Of a stretch of 64,000 nt of DNA, positions 9,597-17,628 are shown one piece after another. The translations under genes and the position numbers were made by a program. Position 1 is the first letter of the stretch. Every line of letters starts with the position of its first letter. A model generated the notes under the pieces. It searched no databases, had not been told where the DNA came from, and was given only the letters and a program-made list of their open reading frames with translations. The stretch covers positions 186,001-250,000 of the forward strand of contig NZ_SLVV01000004.1 in the NCBI RefSeq assembly GCF_004340465.1. The letters are read 5' to 3'. This stretch comes from Mesobacillus foraminis (lineage in GTDB: Bacteria > Bacillota > Bacilli > Bacillales > Cytobacillaceae).

Positions 9597-9830
9597 TTAA
9601 TGATTAGTATGTGCACTATGGCTCTCTTCAAATTCTGGTCTTGGTTTGAACAATAATCCTAGATTAATTAACCCAGAGATTCCAACTAATCCGTAAATAA
9701 TTCTCGATAAAGCAGAATCCTGCCCGCCGAAAATCGCTGCAACCAGGTCAAATTGAAAAAATCCAATTAGCCCCCAATTTATCGCGCCAATTATTACCAG
9801 AGTCAGGGCAATTCTTTGCAATAAACTCAT
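9597..9830 (-). CDS. DUF378 family small membrane protein
   Basis: This 77-residue protein has two transmembrane segments and the DUF378 signature: ALTLVIIGAINWGLIGFF, then a GGQDSALSRIIYGLVGISG loop. Function unknown. The ribosome site AAGGAGG is six bases before ATG 9830; the frame extends upstream to 9890 without a better start. Confidence 0.85.
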   Translation of the reverse strand: MSLLQRIALTLVIIGAINWGLIGFFQFDLVAAIFGGQDSALSRIIYGLVGISGLINLGLLFKPRPEFEESHSAHTNH

Positions 9831-9920
9831 ATTGGCCTCCTTAAGGTTAATGTTAATACCTTCTTTATATACACTAAGAGATGAGTACATAAACCTGTGA
9901 AGAGAGCCTGGAAAGCTTAC

Positions 9921-10319
9921 TTAATACCGTTTGGCAAGTACAACAAAAGTAATGAAAACAGTCATGATTGTTAAGGCAGCCAACACGCTTACTGTCTGGT
10001 ATCCTGTCAACGCAATAATATGAAACTAAAACCCTAGCATAAGGAGCGACATAAAGCCCAGTATAAAAAAATAACTGATGAACATGCCTCTCTCCCGGAT
10101 TCTTTTTGAACGTTTATCATTTTCTTTAAAGTGAGGGTAAAGATATGCATTGCAAAAGGCCATGACACTGACACTCAGTAAAATCAGGTCACATCCAAGA
10201 GGAAAGACTCCTTCCGAAATAGCAGCAGCACTGACCATGACCCCAAACAACAACAACAACAACAACAACAACAATAAGGAGCCAAATACGATAAATTGTA
10301 CTGGACCGGTTTTATCCAC
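9921..10319 (-). pseudogene. small multi-TM membrane protein gene interrupted by an in-frame TAG
   Basis: Translation from GTG 10319 gives 97 residues: a first transmembrane segment with ten consecutive Leu, a second one, a charged loop (HFKENDKRSKRIRERG) and a third segment ending at TAG 10026-10028. The same frame then continues 34 codons to TAA 9921, encoding another transmembrane segment (TVSVLAALTIMTVFITFVV) with the charged end LAKRY. A conserved-looking last segment after the stop suggests a full protein of about 131 residues cut by a nonsense mutation, although the 97-residue form may still be made. The layout resembles DUF2178-type small permease-like proteins, which is uncertain. 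The start codon is also weak. Confidence 0.55.
10246..10272 (-). repeat. (TTG)9 trinucleotide microsatellite coding for Leu
   Basis: Nine perfect AAC/GTT units read as TTG codons on the minus strand; together with one TTA they make ten consecutive Leu in the first membrane helix of the interrupted protein. Confidence 0.9.
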
Positions 10320-10361
10320 ACAGTTTTCTATCCTTGTCCGATTAAAGGCTGTCCTGATATT

Positions 10362-10997
10362 TTATTTACATAACGTGACAAACTCAGTTAATTTCTTCAA
10401 AGAGGTCAGATTTTGATTGCACTTAGCGCTATCATGGCATATATAATTTCCTCTCTTTGTGAAGGTGCCCTCTGCTACTCCCTTTTTCTCTGTCAGGAAC
10501 ATGCCAACTACTTCCAACTTATTGCAGATCGCACAGATCCCTTTTTTATGACTAGGTGTAAAATGACCTTGCAGTCCGATTGGCTTGCTGTCTTGATAGA
10601 CCAGGATATATTTTTTCTGGGATCCGGCATCGTCCCATCCCAGGTAGGAAGTCTCTTTTAAACAAAGGTCATCCAAAGGTGGCATTTTCAGCTTTTTTAC
10701 TTTAGGCCATAACTTTTTTAGTGAATTCAGAGATATTTCCTTAAATGGGATAACAAACTGCTTTAACTGTGTTAAGTATTCGCCGGCCTGTTCTTTTCTG
10801 TGAATATCCCCGAGACGATTTAGCATGATTAACTGCTCCGATTTGATATCAGAAAACAAATTTATTGACTTTTCAAGCACCAGTGATTTCAAAGCACTCA
10901 GGACCTCCCGATCATTGACAGAAGTATGCCCGTTAACAAGAACTTGAATTTGGTCTCTGATAAAGTTATATTGATCATTCCGAATAAAAGGTTCCAT
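10362..10997 (-). CDS. FusB/FusC-like elongation factor G-binding protein
   Basis: About 211 residues. The N-terminal half is helical (FIRNDQYNFIRDQI). The C-terminal half has the four-Cys zinc finger of the FusB family: CAICNKL near 165-171 and CHDSAKC near 195-201, with the basic patch HFTPSHKKG between. FusB proteins bind EF-G on the ribosome and rescue translation stalled by fusidic acid. Chromosomal homologs occur in many Bacillus, and resistance is not guaranteed. ATG 10997 follows AGGAG eight bases upstream; GTG 11006 overlaps that site. Confidence 0.85.
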   Translation of the reverse strand: MEPFIRNDQYNFIRDQIQVLVNGHTSVNDREVLSALKSLVLEKSINLFSDIKSEQLIMLNRLGDIHRKEQAGEYLTQLKQFVIPFKEISLNSLKKLWPKVKKLKMPPLDDLCLKETSYLGWDDAGSQKKYILVYQDSKPIGLQGHFTPSHKKGICAICNKLEVVGMFLTEKKGVAEGTFTKRGNYICHDSAKCNQNLTSLKKLTEFVTLCK

Positions 10998-11095
10998 TAC
11001 TTCCACTCCTAAATAGTTCTTTGCACTTCATTATTTTAAATAGTTCATGATGTGTTGGAAATGCAAACTTTATTTATGAAAAGAAGTCGCCATAC

Positions 11096-11130
11096 TAAAA
11101 AGCATTGATGGAGTCCACCAATGCTTAAAA
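11096..11130 (-). terminator. terminator of the CD3324-type gene
   Basis: AAGCATTG and CAATGCTT pair around an inner TGG/CCA, followed on the minus strand by TTTTT. Confidence 0.7.
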
Positions 11131-11131
11131 G

Positions 11132-11398
11132 TTAAGTTTTCTTGTAAATTATTTTTTTTATTGTTTCAGTCGAAAGATAGTATTGTTCGGCAAGTTGATC
11201 AATACTGCTTCCATTTTTATATTCGAATTTAATGGACGCATTCCGGTCATCTATAAATTTTCGGGCGCCAGAACGCTCCCCCCATTTTTGGTGTCCAACA
11301 TCCAGTTTGGGGATATAGATCGTTTTACCGTGTACGTATTTTTGAATTTCTGATATCAGCTCTTCTGGCAGAATTGCCGTTGCTTTTACGTAGGCCAT
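11132..11398 (-). CDS. CD3324 family helix-turn-helix protein
   Basis: This 88-residue protein begins MAYVKATAILPEELI, then has the YIPK core (KTIYIPKLDVGHQKWGERSG) and a C-terminal helix-turn-helix (SIDQLAEQYYLSTETIKKII). This matches the CD3324/Mor-like small DNA-binding family of Firmicutes. Targets unknown. Start ATG 11398 has AAGGAG upstream. It is a single gene with its own terminator. Confidence 0.75.
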   Translation of the reverse strand: MAYVKATAILPEELISEIQKYVHGKTIYIPKLDVGHQKWGERSGARKFIDDRNASIKFEYKNGSSIDQLAEQYYLSTETIKKIIYKKT

Positions 11399-11466
11399 AA
11401 TTCCAGCTCCTTATTTTGAGTTTAACTTTAAAATAAGGTGCAAAGCCTGACGATCAGAAAAGCTAC

Positions 11467-11571
11467 CTAATGGGCGATTGTAAAGATCTGCCCCATGCAA
11501 AGTATCGCCTTTCCAATACTAGGCTTTGCATGAGTTGTCCTAGGCTTAGGCAGGTTGCTTAATTGTGCCAT
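11467..11571 (-). CDS. 34-residue peptide with strong ribosome site
   Basis: ATG 11571 is preceded by GGAGGTGG at correct spacing. The product starts MAQLSNLPKPRTTHAKPSIG, continues KAILCMGQIF and ends TIAH. It has a basic, Pro-rich N-half, a mildly hydrophobic C-half and one Cys. I do not recognise a family. A stem-loop (CATGCAAAGTAT with ATACT-AG-GCTTTGCATG, 11494-11532) lies inside the frame, so the region could instead be a structured RNA. Confidence 0.5.
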   Translation of the reverse strand: MAQLSNLPKPRTTHAKPSIGKAILCMGQIFTIAH

Positions 11572-11924
11572 TTTACCACCTCCAGAATGATTTCAACGTA
11601 AAGCTCCAGCTTTATTTTACCATTTTTAGGGATACGTGAAAGGGTTAAATGATCAGCTGTGCGTTTGAGGTGCAATTGCTTTACCTTTTAGTCTGCATAC
11701 ACTCACCATATACCTCGCTTTTATATAGACAAATTGAGAATATGACAAGAACTGCACTGACAATTTCAGCCTTAAATTTAATCAAGTGTACTACGTCAAT
11801 TATTTTATGAATGGATAACTCTATAGCCTGTTCCTTTTACTGAGATACCGTTATAGATAAAACTAAAAAGTCTAACCAAAGGTTTGAAGGTAGCAGGAGA
11901 TTCCCTGCCCATAATGGCACACCC
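11572..11924. other. intergenic, nothing recognised
   Basis: No ORF with a ribosome site and no clear hairpin was found. It probably carries the promoter of the 34-residue ORF. Confidence 0.4.
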
Positions 11925-12368
11925 TTATTTAAAAATTTTAATATAGCGATTATACTCATTGTATGTCTGCATCCCCATACTTTCATATAAGGCCTTGGCT
12001 GCATGGTTTTCCGGGGCCGTTTCTAAAATGATGAACCTGATGCTTTCATTGACTCCAAACTGAAAGGCTTCATCAAGGAGAGCTTTGCCTGTGCCTCTTC
12101 TTCTAAATTCTTTCTTAACAAATAAGTCGTTTAAAATATAGGCTTTCTGCATGCCTATTGAGGTGAAGGTTGGATACAATTGAACAAAACCTGCTGCCTT
12201 CTCCCCCTCATAAGCGATTAAAATTACCGATTCGCTATGCGAAATTCTGTCCCTAAGGAATGCTGCTACTCCTTCTTCATCACTTGGCTGCTGATAAAAA
12301 ACCCGGTAAGCATTAAACAAAGGCACAAGATCCTCCAAAGAATGTATAGTTGCTCTGATAATGTTCAA
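11925..12368 (-). CDS. GNAT family N-acetyltransferase
   Basis: This 147-residue protein has a single GNAT domain with the acetyl-CoA loop FRRRGTGKALLDEAFQF (RxxGxG/A) and a C-terminal NHAAKALYESMGMQ motif. Substrate unknown. The start is TTG 12368 with AAAGGGG upstream. It diverges from the MocR-type regulator, whose start is 110 bp away; MocR regulators often control the divergent neighbour, so this gene is the likely target. Confidence 0.8.
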   Translation of the reverse strand: MNIIRATIHSLEDLVPLFNAYRVFYQQPSDEEGVAAFLRDRISHSESVILIAYEGEKAAGFVQLYPTFTSIGMQKAYILNDLFVKKEFRRRGTGKALLDEAFQFGVNESIRFIILETAPENHAAKALYESMGMQTYNEYNRYIKIFK

Positions 12369-12478
12369 ACTAAGAACCCCTTTCTATTTTTCTCGAAATC
12401 TTGCAATTTGTTTTTTCCTTACCTATATTATTTATATAAAGTGACACATTAAAAAGGTACAATTCTCATCTTTTTTAC

Positions 12479-13897
12479 ATGTCAGATAGGGTGTGGGATT
12501 TGAAAGAGCTGTTGTTTCAATTGGATGAAATGAATCCAAAATACAAACAAATTTATCAATCGATTCGATCATTAATTGAAAAAGCTGAACTAAAAGCTAA
12601 TACAAAGCTGCCCTCCATTCGCCAGCTGGCTGATCTGCTGCAGGTTAGCCGGAATACAACGCTTACTGCATATGAACAATTACTGGCGGAAGGCTATATC
12701 AGGAGTGAACCGAAGCGGGGCTATTTCGTAGAAGAGTATGAGCCGATGCATCTTCAATGCCCAAAAGCAATGCCAGTAAAATACCAGGGAACAGAACTTC
12801 CCGCCTTCGTCGATTTCCGCGCTGGAGCTGTTGACATGACAGTATTTCCTATAAAAGCATGGCGGCAATGCAGCAATGAAGTATTGAGGGAGGAGATTGC
12901 ATACACCTATGGAAATGTACAGGGTGATCCTCATTTAAGGGCTAACCTTGCTCATTATTTATTGCAATCAAGAGGGATCCAGACCAGCCCGGATGCTATC
13001 ATGATTGGCAGTTCTACCCAGCAGCTATTGATGCACTTAACGATTTTATTAAAAAAGGATTTTTCAGCCATCGCAGTAGAAAATCCAGGTTATGACGGCG
13101 CACGTACTATATTTAGCCTGCAGGGATTTACCCTCCAGCCAATAGACGTAACAGCAAAAGGTATTTCGATTAAACAGCTTGAACAAACGGATTCAAGGGT
13201 TGTATACATCACCCCTTCGCATCAGTTTCCAACGGGGGTTACGATGCCGGTTGCTGAACGCCAGCAGCTGCTAAAATGGGCCCGCCAAAATAATGGCTAC
13301 ATCATTGAAGACGATTATGATAGTGAATTCCGCTATAAACAACAGCCTATTCCAGCCTTGTCTTCCATAGGGAATCCTGAACGTGTTATTTACCTAAGCA
13401 CCTTTTCAAAAGCGTTTCTGCCATCAATCCGATTGAGCTACATGATTCTGCCTCCATCTCTGCTCGTTCGATATCAGCAGCTGTTTTCATCGGTTGAACA
13501 GACAGCTTCGAGTCTTCATCAGCGGACAATGGCTCTTTTTATGGAACGCGGTTACTGGGACTCCCATATTCGGAAGATGCGGGCAAACTACAAGCGAAAA
13601 ATGCAGAGGCTTGTTTCCGCTCTGGAGGGTTCATTCGGTGAGACCGTAAAAATCATCGGTTTTCAATCAGGTCTGTATATACTAATTCAGTTCCAAAGTT
13701 CGATTGGCGAAGAGAATCTAATTAGTCAAGCAGCGAAGCATGGAGTCAAGGTCTATCCTATATCCCAGTACTACCTTGGAAAAGAATCACAAAAAACGAT
13801 ATTACAGCTTGGTTTTAGCAATTTGTCTATGGAAGAGATCAATGCAGGAGTCCATTTTTTACATGAAGCTTGGAGTAAATCTTTCAATTACCTCTAA
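12479..13897 (+). CDS. MocR-type (GntR winged helix plus aminotransferase) regulator
   Basis: The 472-residue fusion has an N-terminal GntR winged helix (KLPSIRQLADLLQVSRNTTL, about 40-65) joined to a class I aminotransferase-like domain. It contains EDDYDSEFRY and the PLP-lysine motif STFSKAFLPSIRLSY. Family members (PdxR, GabR) use PLP to sense an amino-acid or vitamin B6 signal. ATG 12479 lacks a clear ribosome site; a start a few codons downstream is possible. Confidence 0.85.
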   Translation: MSDRVWDLKELLFQLDEMNPKYKQIYQSIRSLIEKAELKANTKLPSIRQLADLLQVSRNTTLTAYEQLLAEGYIRSEPKRGYFVEEYEPMHLQCPKAMPVKYQGTELPAFVDFRAGAVDMTVFPIKAWRQCSNEVLREEIAYTYGNVQGDPHLRANLAHYLLQSRGIQTSPDAIMIGSSTQQLLMHLTILLKKDFSAIAVENPGYDGARTIFSLQGFTLQPIDVTAKGISIKQLEQTDSRVVYITPSHQFPTGVTMPVAERQQLLKWARQNNGYIIEDDYDSEFRYKQQPIPALSSIGNPERVIYLSTFSKAFLPSIRLSYMILPPSLLVRYQQLFSSVEQTASSLHQRTMALFMERGYWDSHIRKMRANYKRKMQRLVSALEGSFGETVKIIGFQSGLYILIQFQSSIGEENLISQAAKHGVKVYPISQYYLGKESQKTILQLGFSNLSMEEINAGVHFLHEAWSKSFNYL

Positions 13898-13931
13898 AAA
13901 AGTCCAGTATCCCGGCTTTGGGGGGGCATGT

Positions 13932-14072
13932 ACCGGTTTTAAATAAAGAAAAAAGCTATATTCAAAGTAAAGGCTTCTGCCGTTTTAAATAAGCAAACAC
14001 CCTTCCTCATATATAGATGAGAATTAAGGATTATTGGAGAAATTGCTGATTGCATTCAGGATTAAAACCGGT
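13932..14072. repeat. widely spaced inverted repeat
   Basis: ACCGGTTTTAA (13932-13942) and TTAAAACCGGT (14062-14072) are perfect inverted copies 119 bp apart, between the convergent MocR gene and the secreted-protein gene. Meaning unknown. Confidence 0.4.
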
Positions 14073-14125
14073 GACCGACCCTCATTCTCTGTGTTTCTTA
14101 TTTCGACCGTATGTATTATCAGCCC

Positions 14126-14587
14126 TTAACCTGGCGAAGTAAAAATGAAGGATTCCTTATATGTTCTCCCCGGTGCCTTGGTTCCTTCTTGCAGGATAAC
14201 AGGTTTATCTTCCCAAGTAATAACAAATTCTAACTCTTCACTTTGTGCCTTTACTGGAAAGTTTAGAAACTTAAAATCGTCACCTTTCACCATTAGATTC
14301 CTTTCCATCTCCGGAGCTAAACCAAACATTTTACTTGTGCCCGGTTGACTTCTGAATGAATGAACATGCACATTATAAACTTTTTTTCCTTTGTTCGTTA
14401 CGAAAAGGCTGTATACCTCGTATTTATCTTTTTGCCCCTGAGACAGATTCTTTTCCCTGGATGGGGCTTTTAACTCTACCTTCCATATGTCTGATTCTTT
14501 TAAAGCTGGAACCTGAAATTCTGCTTTTGCTTCAATTGGAAGGAACGCGAATCCTAAAATGAATGCTGGAATAATGATTCCCTTCAA
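14126..14587 (-). CDS. secreted protein of unknown function
   Basis: This 153-residue protein has a signal peptide (MKGIIIPAFILGFAFLPIEA, then KAE). The mature part looks like a beta-sandwich: VYSLFVTNKGKKVYNVHVHS, then EELEFVITWEDKP. No catalytic motif is visible. The frame is closed just upstream, so the start must be TTG 14587, preceded by GGTGGG. Confidence 0.6.
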   Translation of the reverse strand: MKGIIIPAFILGFAFLPIEAKAEFQVPALKESDIWKVELKAPSREKNLSQGQKDKYEVYSLFVTNKGKKVYNVHVHSFRSQPGTSKMFGLAPEMERNLMVKGDDFKFLNFPVKAQSEELEFVITWEDKPVILQEGTKAPGRTYKESFIFTSPG

Positions 14588-14622
14588 TCCTTACACCCAC
14601 CTAGTCAAAGTTTAGCCGTAAG

Positions 14623-14936
14623 CTAGAATAGTTTTTCCTGATAGATTTTTTTTATGTGCTCAATACTTTGTGCGGTATGTTCCTTAAAATGTACAAAAGG
14701 AAAGCATCTCTCCGGTAAGGAGCTAAAAGAAAAGACACCAATCATATACGTTACTTCCTGTACAAGTAATTCCAATAATTCCTTTAATTTCATTTGAAAG
14801 CTTGTGACATTGTATATAAGTCTTCTATTCCCGCTAAAGACCTATGAACCTGGTGAGAAATGTCCTTATCTTTCCTTATCTCGCTTTTTAAGGGATACAA
14901 AACAGTTAACAGCCTGACATTATGTAGGTGTATTCT
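14623..14936 (-). other. possible coding remnants
   Basis: Two open stretches overlap in ATGA style. A 48-codon stretch without a start codon ends at 14790 (contains DKDISHQVHRSLAGIEDLYT). A 56-codon ORF starts at ATG 14793 and ends at 14623 (MKLKELLELLVQEVTYMIGV). Both look protein-like but lack ribosome sites, so I read them as decayed coding DNA. The rest of 14588-15226 holds no supported gene; a 27-codon GTG ORF at 15134-15217 has no ribosome site. Confidence 0.3.
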
Positions 14937-15226
14937 CTAGGAAATCATTTTTAGAAACCAGGTACCATCGGAAAGCATAATTTCCCTTCCTTTATACATA
15001 TTGAGAAGTACACGGAAAATGTTCTGAGCTGCTCCGCAATCCTAAAGGTATGTTAACCTGGTAAATTTATAGAAAAATAGGGTCCGATATTGTATATACA
15101 GATAACAAATATTATCTCATTGTCTTTGTCTATTCACCCTTCGCTCAATTTTTCAATAGCCTTTTTAGCCTCATAAATGATTACTCGTTTTGGAATACCT
15201 GCCGTTTTATTTTTCACCAACTAAAA

Positions 15227-15248
15227 AAGGATTCAAAATTGAATCCTT
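15227..15248 (-). terminator. terminator of the 37-residue membrane peptide gene
   Basis: A perfect palindrome, AAGGATTCAA/TTGAATCCTT, is followed on the minus strand by TTTTTT. Confidence 0.7.
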
Positions 15249-15267
15249 CTTGATTATCGGATGGTTA

Positions 15268-15381
15268 TTATCCATTTCCTTTACTTTTACTTTTCCGGTA
15301 GAAAATATACCCTACTACCAACGCTAATATTACGAAGATTGGCAAAAATGACAATAATGTCTGGCTTAGATCGATTTGCAT
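15268..15381 (-). CDS. 37-residue single-TM membrane peptide
   Basis: ATG 15381 has a perfect AAGGAGGG site. The sequence begins MQIDLSQTLLSFLP, followed by IFVILALVVGYIF, then a basic tail YRKSKSKGNG. This gives one membrane helix with a positive C-terminus. It has its own terminator at 15227, which supports a real transcription unit. Function unknown. Confidence 0.7.
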   Translation of the reverse strand: MQIDLSQTLLSFLPIFVILALVVGYIFYRKSKSKGNG

Positions 15382-15563
15382 AAGGCCCTCCTTATGTTTT
15401 TATACATCTATACCCGCTTACACTCTGTTCATTCCTGATATGCCATCACATTTTGGGGGACCGAGAACTTCATGGCCAAGTAATAAGAAGATCCTCCATG
15501 TATATTTCCATATTTCTAATAAAAACTTCTAATTATTTATAATTATTTTTGTGAAAATTAAAC

Positions 15564-15851
15564 CTACATCGGCCCGAATGGACAGGATGTATAAATTAAA
15601 TCAAGGTGTTTTTTTACTGGATTGGCGATGGAATGGTCCAAAATCCAAATGACATATTCATGAACCTTTAATTCCAGAGCCCCTGCGGTTAGAATTCCAT
15701 CCTTTCCAGCAGCATAGCTGGAATTAGGAGAAATGATCGGGTCAACTAGTGATTGAAAGTTGGTTTCGGTATAGAAATCAAGGAGTCCATAGTTTCCGCT
15801 TGTCTTCGAAATTTCTCTAACCCCCTTAAAATTTAATACCATTTTTATCAT
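15564..15851 (-). CDS. hypothetical protein, possibly a fragment
   Basis: A 95-residue frame whose end reads HLDLIYTSCPFGPM. There is no good ribosome site before ATG 15851, no signal peptide and no recognised motif. The composition is protein-like, so it may be a real small gene or the remnant of a longer one. Confidence 0.35.
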   Translation of the reverse strand: MIKMVLNFKGVREISKTSGNYGLLDFYTETNFQSLVDPIISPNSSYAAGKDGILTAGALELKVHEYVIWILDHSIANPVKKHLDLIYTSCPFGPM

Positions 15852-15895
15852 ATTTTAATAGTCTTCTTTCTATGTCAGGATGTACAGCCTCTTTA

Positions 15896-15942
15896 AAAAA
15901 AAGAAAGCATCCAACCCTGAAAAAAACAGGAAGAATGCTTTG
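15896..15942 (-). terminator. terminator of the sugar-utilisation operon
   Basis: AAAGCAT and ATGCTTT arms with an inner CCTG/CAGG pair are followed on the minus strand by a run of eight T. It lies just after the YesL stop. Confidence 0.8.
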
Positions 15943-15945
15943 CTT

Positions 15946-16557
15946 TTAAAAAGGATGGTTACCGGCTGTTTGCTCCAACTTCAGAAAAACGGAATTGACA
16001 ATGGAATAATTGATATAGGCACCCACACTAAAAATGATTAATGAAGATGCTGGAAAATAGTATAGGATGAGAGTTAACAATGCAAGAGCGCCTATTAGCA
16101 AAAGAGTTGTCGGAAAATGGGCGATCGCCAGGAAAAATGAATTCTTTATTCCATCCTTCAACGTGACCTTATAATGGGTAATCAGTGGAAACAAAAACAC
16201 TGTTAAACAAATAAACAGGAATGAGATGATAAATAAAGGCACAATAATGACAAATTTCACAGGCGTTTGATCTTGATTCAAGTAGAAAAAATTAAAAAAT
16301 AGTATGGCTGCAAAAAAAATCCAAAGCAAACCTACTAAAAAGCTTTGCTGAAAGTTTTCTTTAAAATAACGAAAATAATTTCTCACAACACTAGTATCCT
16401 GCTTTAATTTCCATTGTCTGACCACACTGAACATCGCTGTTGTCGCAGGTGCAATCGTTATAATCGGAAGACAGGAAACAATCCAAAATATGTTCAGGAT
16501 AAAAAGGTTGGATAATCTGTCAACGCCCCCATAAAATCTGCTATCCAGGATATTCAT
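15946..16557 (-). CDS. YesL family (DUF624) membrane protein
   Basis: This 203-residue protein has five or six hydrophobic segments and the DUF624 opening FYGGVDRLSNLFILNIFWIV with PATTAMF shortly after. In B. subtilis yesL heads the rhamnogalacturonan operon beside lplABC-like transporters, and homologs recur in such sugar loci. The role is unknown, probably supporting transport. It is the last gene of the operon, 27 bp after the oxidoreductase, with GGGG before ATG 16557. Confidence 0.85.
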   Translation of the reverse strand: MNILDSRFYGGVDRLSNLFILNIFWIVSCLPIITIAPATTAMFSVVRQWKLKQDTSVVRNYFRYFKENFQQSFLVGLLWIFFAAILFFNFFYLNQDQTPVKFVIIVPLFIISFLFICLTVFLFPLITHYKVTLKDGIKNSFFLAIAHFPTTLLLIGALALLTLILYYFPASSLIIFSVGAYINYSIVNSVFLKLEQTAGNHPF

Positions 16558-16584
16558 ACTGCAACCCCTTTTGGGGAGAAGGAG

Positions 16585-17598
16585 TCATAAAAAAACCTTC
16601 TCCATTTTTTTTGCACTTTCGATGGCTCCAAAAACCATTGCCATGCTTTTAATATTGTCATGGCAATCCGTTTCGGCCTTCCGATTTTCCTCCAGCGCTG
16701 AAAACATTTCATCCAGGCAGCCCCAATGACCTTCTCGTCCATCCCAGGCACTCTCCGTCTCGATTGACTGTACTCCGCGCAAGAATTCTTTGGGCATTTT
16801 TTCATCAACCACTTCGCAGACCGGGAGATTATGGCCATCCCAAAGGATACTGCCTTTGCTTCCGGTCACCCTCCAGTCAGATTCCCAGGAGGTATTGAAG
16901 CCTTCAGCACACCAGGAACCACGATAGGTAAATACTATACCGCCGGTCATTTCAAAAATGCAGATGGCCGAGGCATTTCCTTTATACCAGGAGCCTGGGG
17001 GATTATATTCATGGCAGTAAACAGAAACCGGGTCACTCCCGGAAATGAAACGCGCCTGGTCAAATGTATGGATGGCCATGTCCAGGATCAGCGGGTGATC
17101 CATCATATCCCGGAACCCTCCAAAATGGGGGCCGAGAAAGAAGTCAGCATGTATGGACCCTATTGTGCCAACAGCCTGGCTTGACACTAGATCACGGAAT
17201 GCGCGTATTTGCTTTAAATACCGCCGGTTTTGCATAACGGTATACCTTTTCCCATAAAGTTGAACGGTTCTTAGGACCTCTTTCGCATCTTCCATCGATT
17301 CTGCCATTGGTTTTTCACCAAAAACATGACAGCCAGCTTTCATGGACACAGTAACTATTTCTTTATGCACAGCAGGGATTGTCACATCGAACACCAAATT
17401 CGCCCCTGTCTCAGCCAGAGCTTCTTGTAAATCCGTAAAAACCGGGACATTTAAATCCTTCCGGTTTGCCATTGATCTTGCAGCGGAAATATTCACATCA
17501 ACTAATCCAACAATCTCGGCATTTTCTCGCTGGATGGCATAATCAACCCAGTTATTGGCCATACCTCCGCAGCCTGCAACAACAATTTTATGATTCAT
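16585..17598 (-). CDS. Gfo/Idh/MocA family sugar oxidoreductase
   Basis: This 337-residue protein has an N-terminal Rossmann fold (KIVVAGCGGMANNWVDYA), the family signature GEKPMAES near 95, and a C-terminal alpha/beta substrate domain. It is expected to be an NAD(P)-dependent dehydrogenase acting on a sugar or sugar acid released by the locus. A perfect AAGGAGG precedes ATG 17598. It sits between the LacI regulator and YesL with gaps under 31 bp. The exact substrate is not visible. Confidence 0.85.
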   Translation of the reverse strand: MNHKIVVAGCGGMANNWVDYAIQRENAEIVGLVDVNISAARSMANRKDLNVPVFTDLQEALAETGANLVFDVTIPAVHKEIVTVSMKAGCHVFGEKPMAESMEDAKEVLRTVQLYGKRYTVMQNRRYLKQIRAFRDLVSSQAVGTIGSIHADFFLGPHFGGFRDMMDHPLILDMAIHTFDQARFISGSDPVSVYCHEYNPPGSWYKGNASAICIFEMTGGIVFTYRGSWCAEGFNTSWESDWRVTGSKGSILWDGHNLPVCEVVDEKMPKEFLRGVQSIETESAWDGREGHWGCLDEMFSALEENRKAETDCHDNIKSMAMVFGAIESAKKMEKVFL

Positions 17599-17628
17599 TA
17601 CTCAACCTCCTTCATTTTTTAAATGGAG

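Noticed and set aside
15134-15217. 27-codon GTG ORF (KNKTAGIPKRVIIYEAKKAI)
   Set aside because: Protein-like composition but no ribosome site; too short to support.
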